From assembly GCF_000768685.1 (NCBI RefSeq), contig NZ_AVPK01000003.1, positions 248,001 through 312,000 on the forward strand: 64,000 nucleotides of DNA. The letters run 5' to 3'. The translations under genes were made by a program, and so were the position numbers. Shown one piece after another: positions 54,691 to 62,862 of the stretch (its first letter is position 1; every line of letters starts with the position of its first letter). The DNA comes from Knoellia subterranea KCTC 19937 (GTDB taxonomy: Bacteria > Actinomycetota > Actinomycetes > Actinomycetales > Dermatophilaceae). Under the pieces are notes generated by a model, which was given only the letters and a program-made list of their open reading frames with translations, was not told the DNA's origin and did no database searches.

Positions 54691-55404
54691 ATGAGTGGAA
54701 CTGGCGTGGGAGCTTCCGGCGGAACGGGCAGGACTGTGCTCGTCGTGGAGGACGAGCCGACGATCAACCAGGCCGTGACCGACCGCCTTCGGGCCGAGGG
54801 CTACACGGTGCACCAGGCCTACGACGGGCCGGCTGCTGTTGAGGCGTTCGGTGTCCACGAGCCCGATGTCGTCGTCCTCGACGTCATGCTCCCCGGCTTC
54901 GACGGTCTCGAGGTGTGTCGCCGCATCCAGGCCGTCCGCCCTGTCCCGGTCCTCATGCTCACCGCTCGCGACGACGAGACCGACATCCTCATCGGCCTCG
55001 GGGTCGGCGCCGACGACTACGTCACCAAGCCGTTCCGGATGCGCGAGGTCGTCGCAAGAACCCACGCCCTCCTGCGCCGCGTCGAGCGAGCTGCCGAACT
55101 CGCGGCCGCGCCCGCCGCGACGACCGATCTCGGGGCGCTGCGCATCGACGGTCCGGCCCGCCGCGTGACTGTTGACGGAGCCGACGTGCACCTCACCCCG
55201 CTCGAGTTCGACCTGCTCGCCGCGCTCGCCGCGACACCCGGTGCGGTCCGCTCGCGCGAGCAGCTCATGTCCGAGGTGTGGGGCTGGTCCGATGCCTCCG
55301 GAACTCGGACTCTCGACAGCCACGTCAAGTCGCTGCGCGCCAAGATCGGCGCGGCTCGCGTGCGCACCGTCCACGGCGTCGGCTACGCCCTGGAGACCCC
55401 GTGA
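54691..55404 (+). CDS. OmpR-family response regulator
   Basis: A 237-residue two-component regulator. The receiver has VLVVEDEP, phospho-acceptor Asp in VVVLDVMLPGFDG, and Lys in DDYVTKPF; the C-terminal winged helix has LTPLEFDLLAALAATPGAVRSREQLMSEVWGW and TLDSHVKSLRAKIG. A 30-residue linker separates the domains. The stop overlaps the kinase start (GTGA), so the two form one signalling pair. Confidence 0.94.
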   Translation: MSGTGVGASGGTGRTVLVVEDEPTINQAVTDRLRAEGYTVHQAYDGPAAVEAFGVHEPDVVVLDVMLPGFDGLEVCRRIQAVRPVPVLMLTARDDETDILIGLGVGADDYVTKPFRMREVVARTHALLRRVERAAELAAAPAATTDLGALRIDGPARRVTVDGADVHLTPLEFDLLAALAATPGAVRSREQLMSEVWGWSDASGTRTLDSHVKSLRAKIGAARVRTVHGVGYALETP

Positions 55405-58094
55405 TCACCGACGAACCCCTCGAGCGGGTTGGCTCGATCAAGGTCAAGCTCGGGCTGCTCGTCGGGGCGACCTGCATCGTGGCGGCCCTCTTCGCGACGA
55501 TCGGCGACCGCGCCGGCATGCCGCTCTGGCTCACCCTCCCCGTCACGGTGGCGGCTGCGCTCCTTGTCACCCAGTGGTTGGCGCGGGGGATGACCGCGCC
55601 GCTGCGCGAGATGACCCAGGCGGCGAGCCGGATGGCCGCGGGCGACTACGGGCAGCGCGTGTCGACCGCCTCTACGGACGAGGTCGGGGAGTTGTCCCGA
55701 GCCTTCAACGCCATGGCGTCCGACCTCGCCGACGCCGACCGGCAGCGTCGCCAACTCATCGCCACGGTCTCGCACGAACTGCGGACGCCGCTGACTGCTC
55801 AGCGTGCGCTGCTCGAGAACCTCGTCGACGGGGTCGTTCAGCCCGATGACGCAGCGCTCAGGGGTGCGCTCGTCCAGTCGGAGCGTTTGAGCGACCTCGT
55901 CGGCGACCTCCTCGACCTCTCGCGGATCGACGCGGGCGTCGCTCCGCTCCGCCTCGAGGAGGTGTCGGTCGGTGAGGTGCTGGCTCGCGCGGTCCGTGAA
56001 GCTGAGCTCGGGTCGCGTCCCGTCACCCATGTATGCCGTGTGCTCCCCGAGGATCTGCGCGTCACCGCCGACCCCGCTCGCCTTGCCCAGCTCGTCGCGA
56101 ACCTGCTCGACAACGCCGCCCGGCACAGTCCGGCCCACGGTGAAATCCGCCTCACCGCAACCGAATTCGACGACGAACGCTGGGCGCTCGAAGTGTCGGA
56201 CGACGGTCCGGGCATCCCGGCCGACAAGGCCGCCGACGTGTTCCGACGGTTCGGGACCGGCGACGACTCCGGGGGCGGCACCGGCCTCGGACTCGCGATC
56301 GCGTCGTGGGTCTGCGAGCTCCATGGTGGTTCGATCCACGTCCTTCCCACACCCGACTGTGGCCGCGGTGCACGGCTGCGGGCGGTCCTGCCGCGACACA
56401 CGACGGCCCACGCGAGCGTCACGGCGGCTTCGGAGTCTGCCCCCGCTGGCACCCCCATCTCCAGTTCGACTCCCAGTGCGGCACGACTGCCCCAACCGAC
56501 CCGGGAGGTCACCATGACGACGACACCCGCTCCGCCACCGGCAGCCGCGAAGCCTCCAGGCCGGGCGACGGACACGGTCACGGCGGTGGCCTGCCCCGAC
56601 GTGCCTCCGTTCACCGACCAGCTCTTCGGGCGCTTCTGGCCGGAATCCGGTCTCGGCCCGCAGCCGATGCTGCTCATCGGTGCGCTCGGCCTGGGCCTGC
56701 TCGCGTCGATCACGTTGCCGGACAGGCGAATTGGTCTCGCGGCTGGCCTGGTGGCCCTGCTCGCTGCGGCGCTCATCCTCAAGTCCTGGCGTTCGCCCTG
56801 GACTCCGTGGGCGATGGGCTGCGTCGCGATCGGCGTGGGGTTGGCGTCGATGACCTTCCTCCGGGCAGCCGAGTGGATCGCGGTGCTGTCGGCGATGCTT
56901 GCCGCCCTGCTGCTCGCCACGACGGTGACCCGAGCGCGGTCCTTCGTCAGCATCCCGCTGTCGGCGATGTCGTGGGTGCTGGCCGGCCTGCGGGGCCTGC
57001 CGCTGCTGGGCCGCACCCTCACGGCCACGAGCAAGATGCCGTTGTTGTGGCCGGTGCTGCGCACGGCTGCGATCGCCTCGATCGGGCTCGTGCTCTTCGG
57101 TGGACTCTTCGCGTCGGGTGACGCAATCTTCGGGTCGTGGGCGCAGTCGATCGTGCCGGACCTGCGCTGGGACAACATCATTGCCCGGATCTTCGTCTTC
57201 GTCTTCGTCGCGGGTGTGGCCCTCGCTGGGGCCTACCTCGCCCTCAACCCGCCCAAGATCGCCGACCTCGATGTGCCTCGCGGTGCGGCGGTCCGGCATC
57301 GCTGGGAGTGGCTCGTGCCGCTCGGCGTCGTCATCGCCCTCTTCGCGGCCTTCCTCGTGGCACAGGCGACCGCGATGTGGGGTGGGCACGAATACCTGCG
57401 CGAGACAACGGGATTGACCTACGCCGAATACGTCCACCAGGGCTTCGGCCAACTCACCACCGCGACGTTCCTGACGCTCGTCGTCGTGGGCATCGCCACC
57501 CGCAAGGCATCGCAGGAGACGGCGTCAGATCGACTGGTGTTGAGGGTCGCGCTGCTGACGCTGTGCACGCTGACGCTGGCGGTGGTGGCCTCCGCGCTCT
57601 ACCGGATGAGCCTCTACCAGGAGGCCTACGGCTACACCGTGCTGCGCGTCTTCGTCGACGGGTTCGAGTTGTGGCTGGGGCTGCTCATCGTCTTCATGAT
57701 GGTGGCGGTCGTGCGACTCAAGGGCACGTGGGTGCCGCGGGCCGCGCTGCTCTCGGGGGCGCTGTTCTTCCTCGGCTTCGGGCTGATGAACCCCGACGGC
57801 TGGGTCGCCACGCAGAACATCGAACGCTTCCACGCAACCGGCAAGCTCGACACCGCCTATCTCGATCGGCTCGGCGTCGACGCCACCCCGGCGATCATCA
57901 AGGGGCTCGACGCGAAGCAGGCGGCCTGCGTCCTCTCGTGGGACATGGAGCGCAGCCACGACCTCACGGACGACGTGCTCGAGTGGAACCTCGGTCGGTC
58001 CCGCGCGTTCGGTGCCGCCGAGGGCATCGACCTCCAGCGCGACGCGTCGTTCTGCTCGAGCTTCGGCGGCGACGTTGGTTCTCGCACCGACTGA
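55401..58094 (+). CDS. sensor histidine kinase fused to a DUF4153/DUF4173-like membrane protein
   Basis: An 897-residue protein. Residues 1-371: two helices, HAMP, H-box VSHELRTPLTAQRALL (His near 125), N-box QLVANLLDNAARHSP, G1 DDGPGIPADKAADVF and G2 GGGTGLGLAIA. Residues 372-897: a polytopic domain with about 10-12 helices and a soluble C-terminal part, resembling DUF4173-type proteins. The junction has a Ser/Thr/Pro-rich linker and then GGGAGGTCACC-ATG (56514), a full ribosome site and start for the second part alone. Elsewhere these are separate genes, so this is a fusion or a stop-codon loss, and both long and short products may be made. Confidence 0.85.
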   Translation: MITDEPLERVGSIKVKLGLLVGATCIVAALFATIGDRAGMPLWLTLPVTVAAALLVTQWLARGMTAPLREMTQAASRMAAGDYGQRVSTASTDEVGELSRAFNAMASDLADADRQRRQLIATVSHELRTPLTAQRALLENLVDGVVQPDDAALRGALVQSERLSDLVGDLLDLSRIDAGVAPLRLEEVSVGEVLARAVREAELGSRPVTHVCRVLPEDLRVTADPARLAQLVANLLDNAARHSPAHGEIRLTATEFDDERWALEVSDDGPGIPADKAADVFRRFGTGDDSGGGTGLGLAIASWVCELHGGSIHVLPTPDCGRGARLRAVLPRHTTAHASVTAASESAPAGTPISSSTPSAARLPQPTREVTMTTTPAPPPAAAKPPGRATDTVTAVACPDVPPFTDQLFGRFWPESGLGPQPMLLIGALGLGLLASITLPDRRIGLAAGLVALLAAALILKSWRSPWTPWAMGCVAIGVGLASMTFLRAAEWIAVLSAMLAALLLATTVTRARSFVSIPLSAMSWVLAGLRGLPLLGRTLTATSKMPLLWPVLRTAAIASIGLVLFGGLFASGDAIFGSWAQSIVPDLRWDNIIARIFVFVFVAGVALAGAYLALNPPKIADLDVPRGAAVRHRWEWLVPLGVVIALFAAFLVAQATAMWGGHEYLRETTGLTYAEYVHQGFGQLTTATFLTLVVVGIATRKASQETASDRLVLRVALLTLCTLTLAVVASALYRMSLYQEAYGYTVLRVFVDGFELWLGLLIVFMMVAVVRLKGTWVPRAALLSGALFFLGFGLMNPDGWVATQNIERFHATGKLDTAYLDRLGVDATPAIIKGLDAKQAACVLSWDMERSHDLTDDVLEWNLGRSRAFGAAEGIDLQRDASFCSSFGGDVGSRTD

Positions 58095-58252
58095 TGCACG
58101 GATTGTGGGTTGGCGTAGTGCGGTGGCGCGGCACTGATTGTGAGTTGGTGCAGCGCGGCAACGACTTATTGCGATTTCGTGCCCCCTTTCAGCAGCGGTG
58201 AGACGGCCGCGGTAGGCGCACGAAATCGCAATAAGTCGCGCGGTGGGCGGGC
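58095..58252. repeat. 158-bp gap with a 21-bp-arm hairpin and related half-elements
   Basis: Perfect arms CGACTTATTGCGATTTCGTG plus C (58162-58182) with their complement at 58218-58238. Before it stand two unpaired sequences of the same family, GATTGTGGGTTGGCGTAGTG (from about 58100) and ACTGATTGTGAGTTGGTGCAG (from 58133 onward), like decayed copies. The gap lies between convergent genes. Confidence 0.75.
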
Positions 58253-58993
58253 TCAGTCGGTCGTGGGGATGGCGGAGGTGTCGACGCAGAGGACGCCGCG
58301 GTTGCCCTCCTGGTCGGCGATGACGGTGAGGCCCGGTGCCTGGCTGTCATCGACGACCGTCCCACCGGCTGCGACGACCGCGGCGATGCGGGAGTCGCGC
58401 GCTTCAGGAGCGACATAGACCTCCACGTGGAATCGCTCGCCCGTCGGTGCGCCCGCATCCGAAGCGGCGTCCTCGATGGCAACTTCGTCGCCCTCGTCGA
58501 ACCACAGGTTCGGCACCCGCACCGTCGCGTCTCGAACCTCGTCCCCGGGCGTACCCCGCCCCTGCGACTCGGCATCACCGGTCAGCAGCGCCGCCCACAC
58601 GGGCGCGACAGCGGCAGACGAGCCCACGTCCAGTCCGAGCTCGAGCTCGCTCACCGCCGCAGGGTCGGCCGTCAATCCCTGCTCGGCTGCGATCTCGGTG
58701 ATCCGCCCCGCGAGATCGATGTCCTGTTGCGTCACCCACTCGACGACATACTCGGTCCCCTCGTCGTCGCGATAGATGGCATCGGCCGTGACGAGTTCGA
58801 GGTCGACGTGCCCCGACCCGACGACGACGCGCGGATGGTGCCCGACCTCGTCACCGGTCGCACCGATCGCCGCAACGAACCGCGCCGCCGCCCCGAAGTC
58901 CCCAACGACGTATCGCGCGTGCAGACCCTGCGCGAGCTTCCTCCACTCGACGAGACCCGCCTTGCCGATCGCTTCACCTCTGAGCATGTCCAT
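58253..58993 (-). CDS. pterin-4a-carbinolamine dehydratase-like + VOC domain protein
   Basis: A 246-residue two-domain protein. Residues 1-95 (LVEWRKLAQGLHARYVVGDFGAAARFVAAIGATGDEVGHHPRVVVGSGHVDLELVT) match the 4a-hydroxytetrahydrobiopterin dehydratase fold with its HHP motif. Residues about 130-246 form a vicinal-oxygen-chelate/glyoxalase-like domain (RVPNLWFDEGDEV, RFHVEVYVAPEARDSRIAAVVAAGG). The fusion occurs in actinobacteria; its substrate is unknown. ATG 58993 is chosen; ATG 58987 is an alternative. Confidence 0.82.
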   Translation of the reverse strand: MDMLRGEAIGKAGLVEWRKLAQGLHARYVVGDFGAAARFVAAIGATGDEVGHHPRVVVGSGHVDLELVTADAIYRDDEGTEYVVEWVTQQDIDLAGRITEIAAEQGLTADPAAVSELELGLDVGSSAAVAPVWAALLTGDAESQGRGTPGDEVRDATVRVPNLWFDEGDEVAIEDAASDAGAPTGERFHVEVYVAPEARDSRIAAVVAAGGTVVDDSQAPGLTVIADQEGNRGVLCVDTSAIPTTD

Positions 58994-59033
58994 GCCCAGC
59001 GACGCTATCGGTGATGGCGCGCCAAAAGGGCGC

Positions 59034-59067
59034 AAGGCCCCTCGCACCGAATGGTGCGAGGAGCCTT
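59034..59067 (-). terminator. terminator of the tripeptidyl aminopeptidase gene
   Basis: A 15-bp stem with one mismatch (CCTCGCACC against GGTGCGAGG with flanking AAGG/CCTT) around GAAT, about 20 bp past the stop; on the minus strand CCCTTTT follows a few bases later. Confidence 0.7.
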
Positions 59068-59088
59068 GCCAACGATCGGGCGCGAGGG

Positions 59089-60723
59089 TCAGTGACCGAC
59101 GGCCCGCATGATCGTCTTGCGCAGGTCGGAGCTCAGACCCTGGTGGGCCGAACCCGACGTGCGGGCGCTGGCGTCAACGGCCGTGGCGTCCGGTGCCGGC
59201 ACCGGGTCGCACTGGACGTCGCTGCCGTCGCCGGCCTTCCGCGGGTCGAGTGCACCCGTGAGGAGGTAGTCGGCGATGCGGTCATCGGTGCAGGAGACGC
59301 CGGACAGCGAACCCGAGTGGGTCGTGCCTCCGACGCCTTCGATGAGGACCGACTTCGGGAAGCGCTTGCGCACCTCGAGAGCGCCCGGGAAGGGCGTCGC
59401 CGCGTCGTTGGTCTCGGCGATGAGGAGGATTCCGTCGGACACCTTCGAGCCGTCGACGTTGGTGGGCGTGCCGGGTTTGGCGTCCCAGTAGCGGCAGGGC
59501 GCGTTGTACCAGGCGTTGTTCCACGCGAGGAACGGGTGCTCGTCGTGGATGGCCCACGTGTCGGAGTCCCACTTGCCCCAGCTCTTCGTCCACGAGACGT
59601 CGCTGCACTGGACCGCGAGGTAGTTCGCGAACGTGTTGTCCGAGCCCGGGCCGGTCGGGTCGCCGTAGTAGTCCTGCGCCGGACCGAAGTCACCGTTCAC
59701 GGCCGCCGCGAACATGTGCGCGGTGCCGTCCCAGTCGTAGACGTAGTAGCCGGCTCCGACGAAGATGTCGTTCCACTCGGCCGCACCGAAGTTGCCGATC
59801 GGCTCGTCGGTGAGCTGGTCGAGGATGTCGTAGTACTTCTGCAGCAGCGCCGCACCGTCGGTGCCCAGGCCGTACTCGGCGTCGTGCTCGGCGATCCAGT
59901 CGAAGTACGTTGCGATGTTCTTGTCGAACTGCACGTCCTGGTTGAGGTTCGCGTCGTACCAGACGTCGGTCGGGTTCACGACACCGTCGAGGACGAACCG
60001 GCGGACGTTCTCCGGGAACATCGTCGCGTAGACCTGCCCGAGGTAGGTGCCGTACGAGAAGCCGTAGAAGTTGATCTGGTCGGCGCCGAGGGCCTTGCGG
60101 ATCGAGTCCATGTCCTGGACCCAGTCCGTGGTCTTCGTGTGGTCGAGGATCTTCGCGCCGGGAGCGTTGGAGCAGTCGCGCGCGTACTGGCGCGTCTTGG
60201 CCCACCACTCACGCTTGATGCTCGGCGAATCCGGAACGTATGCCGGTCGGCCGGCTGCGAAGTAGTCGTCGTCGCAGGTGAGCTTCGGGAGGCTTTCACC
60301 CACGCCACGCGGGTCGAAGCCGATCCAGTCGTAGGGGTCGCCGCCCTGCTTCGGGATCGCGCCACCGAGGCGGGCGAGCGAGAGGCCGGAGCCACCGGGG
60401 CCACCGGGGTTGACGAGCATGACGCCCTGGGCGTCGGCGTCGGAGGTCTTGTGCGCGATGCGCGAGACCATGATCTGGATCTTCTCGCCGGACGGCTTGG
60501 CGTAGTCGAGGGGGACCGTGAGCAGTCCGCACTTCGCGCCGGCGGCTTGCAGGCTCGCCTTGACGCAGGTGCCCCAGTCGATGGGTGGCGGCGTGTAGCT
60601 GCTCGCTGCAGTCGTGGTGTTCCCGGCGGGCCGTGCCTGCGGCGCGGCAAGGGCACCCGACGCCGTGCCGACGCCGATGCCGAGGATCCCGACGGCGGCC
60701 ACTGCGGTGACCAGTTTCCTCAT
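59089..60723 (-). CDS. secreted tripeptidyl aminopeptidase-like alpha/beta hydrolase
   Basis: A 544-residue exported serine peptidase of the Streptomyces Tap/SlpD group. Signal: KLVTAVAAVGILGIGVGTAS then GALA-APQ. The oxyanion region is LVNPGGPGGSGLS, the nucleophile elbow is NFYGFSYGTYLGQVYA (GxSxG), with catalytic His in VGGTTHSGSLSG near the C-terminus and the typical SCTDDRIADYLLTG ending. ATG 60723 has GAGGAGA upstream. It trims peptides outside the cell. Confidence 0.92.
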   Translation of the reverse strand: MRKLVTAVAAVGILGIGVGTASGALAAPQARPAGNTTTAASSYTPPPIDWGTCVKASLQAAGAKCGLLTVPLDYAKPSGEKIQIMVSRIAHKTSDADAQGVMLVNPGGPGGSGLSLARLGGAIPKQGGDPYDWIGFDPRGVGESLPKLTCDDDYFAAGRPAYVPDSPSIKREWWAKTRQYARDCSNAPGAKILDHTKTTDWVQDMDSIRKALGADQINFYGFSYGTYLGQVYATMFPENVRRFVLDGVVNPTDVWYDANLNQDVQFDKNIATYFDWIAEHDAEYGLGTDGAALLQKYYDILDQLTDEPIGNFGAAEWNDIFVGAGYYVYDWDGTAHMFAAAVNGDFGPAQDYYGDPTGPGSDNTFANYLAVQCSDVSWTKSWGKWDSDTWAIHDEHPFLAWNNAWYNAPCRYWDAKPGTPTNVDGSKVSDGILLIAETNDAATPFPGALEVRKRFPKSVLIEGVGGTTHSGSLSGVSCTDDRIADYLLTGALDPRKAGDGSDVQCDPVPAPDATAVDASARTSGSAHQGLSSDLRKTIMRAVGH

Positions 60724-60882
60724 TGAAACTCTCCTCTGTGCGTGAGTGGGCCGTCTCGTGGCGGTCCTCGGGACACGTTGCCGCACCCCGGCGCTCATCG
60801 GGGCGATCGCACAGAAGTTTTTGAGATTCGGGCGCGGTGGCGGCGGAGCGAGCGCGAGGTGGGCGGACGGCATACTCGGCTC

Positions 60883-61338
60883 ATGGAATCCGGCGCGCTC
60901 GACTCGACCACGGTCCTCGTCCTCAACGGACCCAACCTCAACCTGCTCGGGGAGCGCGAGCCCGAGATCTATGGCCGCGAGACGCTCGCCGACGTCCACG
61001 CGATGTGCCTCGACGCGTGCACGCGCGCGCGGCTGACGCTCGAGTTCCGGCAGAGCAACCACGAGGGCGTGCTCATCGACTGGATCCAGGAGGGGCGGCG
61101 CGGCATCGCGGGGCTCATCCTCAACGGCGCCGGCTATACGCACACATCGGTCGCGATGCGTGATGCCCTTTCCGCGGTCGAGGTGCCCAAGGTCGAGGTG
61201 CACATCAGCGACATCCACGCACGCGAGGAGTTCCGGCACTTCAGCTACCTCACCGACGTCACCGACTTCCAGATCATCGGTCGCGGTGTCCGCGGCTACG
61301 TCGAAGCCATCGAGTGGGTTGCGGCACAGCGTGATTGA
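60883..61338 (+). CDS. aroQ: type II 3-dehydroquinate dehydratase
   Basis: A 151-residue enzyme of the shikimate pathway (3-dehydroquinate to 3-dehydroshikimate). Motifs [49 protein letters not shown] and [20 protein letters not shown] contain the catalytic Arg, Tyr and His. Length is normal. It lies alone, away from other aro genes, overlapping an APH-like kinase gene. A CGGCATAC octamer sits in the promoter region 6 bp before the ATG. Confidence 0.96.
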   Translation: MESGALDSTTVLVLNGPNLNLLGEREPEIYGRETLADVHAMCLDACTRARLTLEFRQSNHEGVLIDWIQEGRRGIAGLILNGAGYTHTSVAMRDALSAVEVPKVEVHISDIHAREEFRHFSYLTDVTDFQIIGRGVRGYVEAIEWVAAQRD

Positions 61339-62350
61339 CCTTCCCGCGCGCTGGAGCAGCGATGCCTGGCGGGCCGAGCTCGAGGTCTGGCTGCTTCCCG
61401 CGATCGAGGCCACGGGTCGTGTCGTCACGGGTGAGCTCGTGCAGGAGCGGGTGCGCTTCTGGTCGACAGTGCTGAGCATCGAGACCGATCAGGGCAAGGT
61501 CTGGGTCAAGGAGAACGCACCCTCGCAGGCGTTCGAGGCCGCGCTGGCGCAGGCCGTCGAAGCCATCGCGCCCGGGACGGTCGCACCGATCGTGGCCCTC
61601 GAACCGTCCCGTGGATGGCTGGCCACTGCAGATCTGGGTATGCCGTTGTGGCACGACGACACGATGCCTCCCCCGAGTGAGTGGTTGCCGATGGCGCGCC
61701 AGTTCGCGTCGGCTCAGCGTGCGCTCGCGGCTCACGAGGACGCCCTGTTGGCAACGGGATTGAGCCGCTTCCCGAAGGAGCCGGACGACGTCGTGGCGTG
61801 GGTCGAGCGGCTGCTCGCCGAGCTCGTCCACCTGCCCGACGAAGATCCGCGACGTCCGAGCGCGACGGAAGCGGACGGCATACGCGATGGTTTGGGTCGC
61901 GTCCGCGACGCCGCCGCGACTCTTGTCGCGAGCGGGCTGCCGGATTCGTTGCAGCACAACGACCTTCACCTCGGCAACGCATTCCGGCTCGGTGACGGGG
62001 CGGCGTTCATCGACCTCGGTGACGCGCTGTGGACGCATCCGCTGACGGTCGCGCGCATCCCGGTGTGGATCCTGCGCGGCCGGCGCGAGCTTCCGGCGGA
62101 TCACCCTGACCTCGTGGCGCTGACCGATGCGTTCCTCGAACCGTGGACCGACCTCGCCGACCTGGACACCCTCCGTGGGCTCATGCCGGCGGCTGACCGG
62201 ATCTCGTGCCTGCATCGGGCCGAGTCGTGGCGGCGCCTCATCGCCGACGTGCCGCTCGAGTGCGTCGACGAGCGGTTCAGGCGCTCCGTGACCGAGTGGC
62301 TCATTGACGCGACCGCGCCCGATCCCTTCTCCTCCGCCACCTCTCACTAG
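61331..62350 (+). CDS. aminoglycoside phosphotransferase-like (APH fold) protein
   Basis: A 339-residue protein with the kinase catalytic loop [28 protein letters not shown] (H-x-D-x4-N, then the metal Asp in IDLGDA). An N-lobe Lys is in [21 protein letters not shown]. The GTG at 61331 overlaps aroQ by 8 bases. The APH fold is used for antibiotics, choline, homoserine and sugars; the substrate is not evident, and resistance should not be assumed. Confidence 0.8.
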   Translation: MIDLPARWSSDAWRAELEVWLLPAIEATGRVVTGELVQERVRFWSTVLSIETDQGKVWVKENAPSQAFEAALAQAVEAIAPGTVAPIVALEPSRGWLATADLGMPLWHDDTMPPPSEWLPMARQFASAQRALAAHEDALLATGLSRFPKEPDDVVAWVERLLAELVHLPDEDPRRPSATEADGIRDGLGRVRDAAATLVASGLPDSLQHNDLHLGNAFRLGDGAAFIDLGDALWTHPLTVARIPVWILRGRRELPADHPDLVALTDAFLEPWTDLADLDTLRGLMPAADRISCLHRAESWRRLIADVPLECVDERFRRSVTEWLIDATAPDPFSSATSH

Positions 62351-62361
62351 ACACTGAAGTC

Positions 62362-62535
62362 ATGTGGTGGATCGTCATCGGTCTGGTGGTCGTCATCGCG
62401 CTGCTCGTGTGGTGGCTCGACCGGCGAGGCAGTACGGGGATGAGCCAGAACGGCTCGACGGACACTGTCGCGGGTGCCGTGGGCCAGGTCTCGCACAAGT
62501 ACGGTCCCGACCGCGGCGGCTACGGCGGTTTCTGA
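62362..62535 (+). CDS. membrane microprotein A of a tandem pair
   Basis: A 57-residue protein starting WWIVIGLVVVIALLVWWLDRRGSTG: one helix bounded by Trp pairs, then a polar tail with the motif RRGSTGMSQNGSTDTVAGAVG and a Gly/Tyr-rich end. It is close in plan and sequence to the next gene (motif RRGSTGxSQNGSTDT-x-AGA-x-G). A short ORF missed by usual length cut-offs, but supported by the paralogue. Ribosome site weak (CTGAAGTC). Confidence 0.75.
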   Translation: MWWIVIGLVVVIALLVWWLDRRGSTGMSQNGSTDTVAGAVGQVSHKYGPDRGGYGGF

Positions 62536-62595
62536 CCTGCGCGGGTCTAGATTGAGAGTCCGCAGCCCACTCCGGGCTCGGGGAGGGGAATCGTC

Positions 62596-62766
62596 ATGAA
62601 GTGGTTGATCGTCTTCGTTCTCGTCATCGCGGCTCTCGCGTGGTGGCTCAACCGTCGCGGCTCGACCGGCATTTCGCAGAACGGGTCGACCGACACCACT
62701 GCAGGGGCGCTCGGCTCCCATGTGCACCGGGACAACAACGGTGCCGGCATGGGCGGCGGCATCTGA
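62596..62766 (+). CDS. membrane microprotein B of a tandem pair
   Basis: A 56-residue protein starting KWLIVFVLVIAALAWWLNRRGSTG, then ISQNGSTDTTAGALG and a His/Asn/Gly tail (GSHVHRDNNGAGMGGGI). GGGAGGGG lies nine bases before the ATG, and a -10-like TAGATT at 62548-62553, so it has its own promoter. Paralogue of the gene just upstream. Function unknown. Confidence 0.8.
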   Translation: MKWLIVFVLVIAALAWWLNRRGSTGISQNGSTDTTAGALGSHVHRDNNGAGMGGGI

Positions 62767-62773
62767 CCTGCCC

Positions 62774-62795
62774 AAGGCGGTTCGCGAACCGCTTT
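62774..62795 (+). terminator. terminator after the microprotein pair
   Basis: GCGGTTCG and CGAACCGC form a perfect 8+8 palindrome flanked by AAG and TTT. A second small stem, GCCCT-GAGC-AGGGGC, follows at about 62801. Confidence 0.7.
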
Positions 62796-62837
62796 GTGCT
62801 GCCCTGAGCAGGGGCAACGCTCGTGACTTCTCAGTAT

Positions 62838-62855
62838 TAGTAGGACGTCCTACTA
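62838..62855. promoter_or_regulatory. 18-bp perfect palindrome overlapping the icmF promoter
   Basis: TAGTAGGACGTCCTACTA is a perfect palindrome; TACTAT (62851-62856) within and beside it is a -10-like box 6 nt before the ATG at 62863, with no Shine-Dalgarno. The form is typical of TetR-family operators. The regulator is not in the window. Confidence 0.6.
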
Positions 62856-62862
62856 TTTCGGT

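Noticed and set aside
53377-55374. 665-codon minus-strand open frame over the second GlxA gene and response regulator
   Set aside because: Only its last 65 codons look real (a membrane helix after a Met at 53574); the rest is the shadow of well-supported plus-strand genes.
61331-62350. Aminoglycoside resistance gene
   Set aside because: The APH fold is present, but the family includes many metabolic kinases and nothing indicates an antibiotic substrate.
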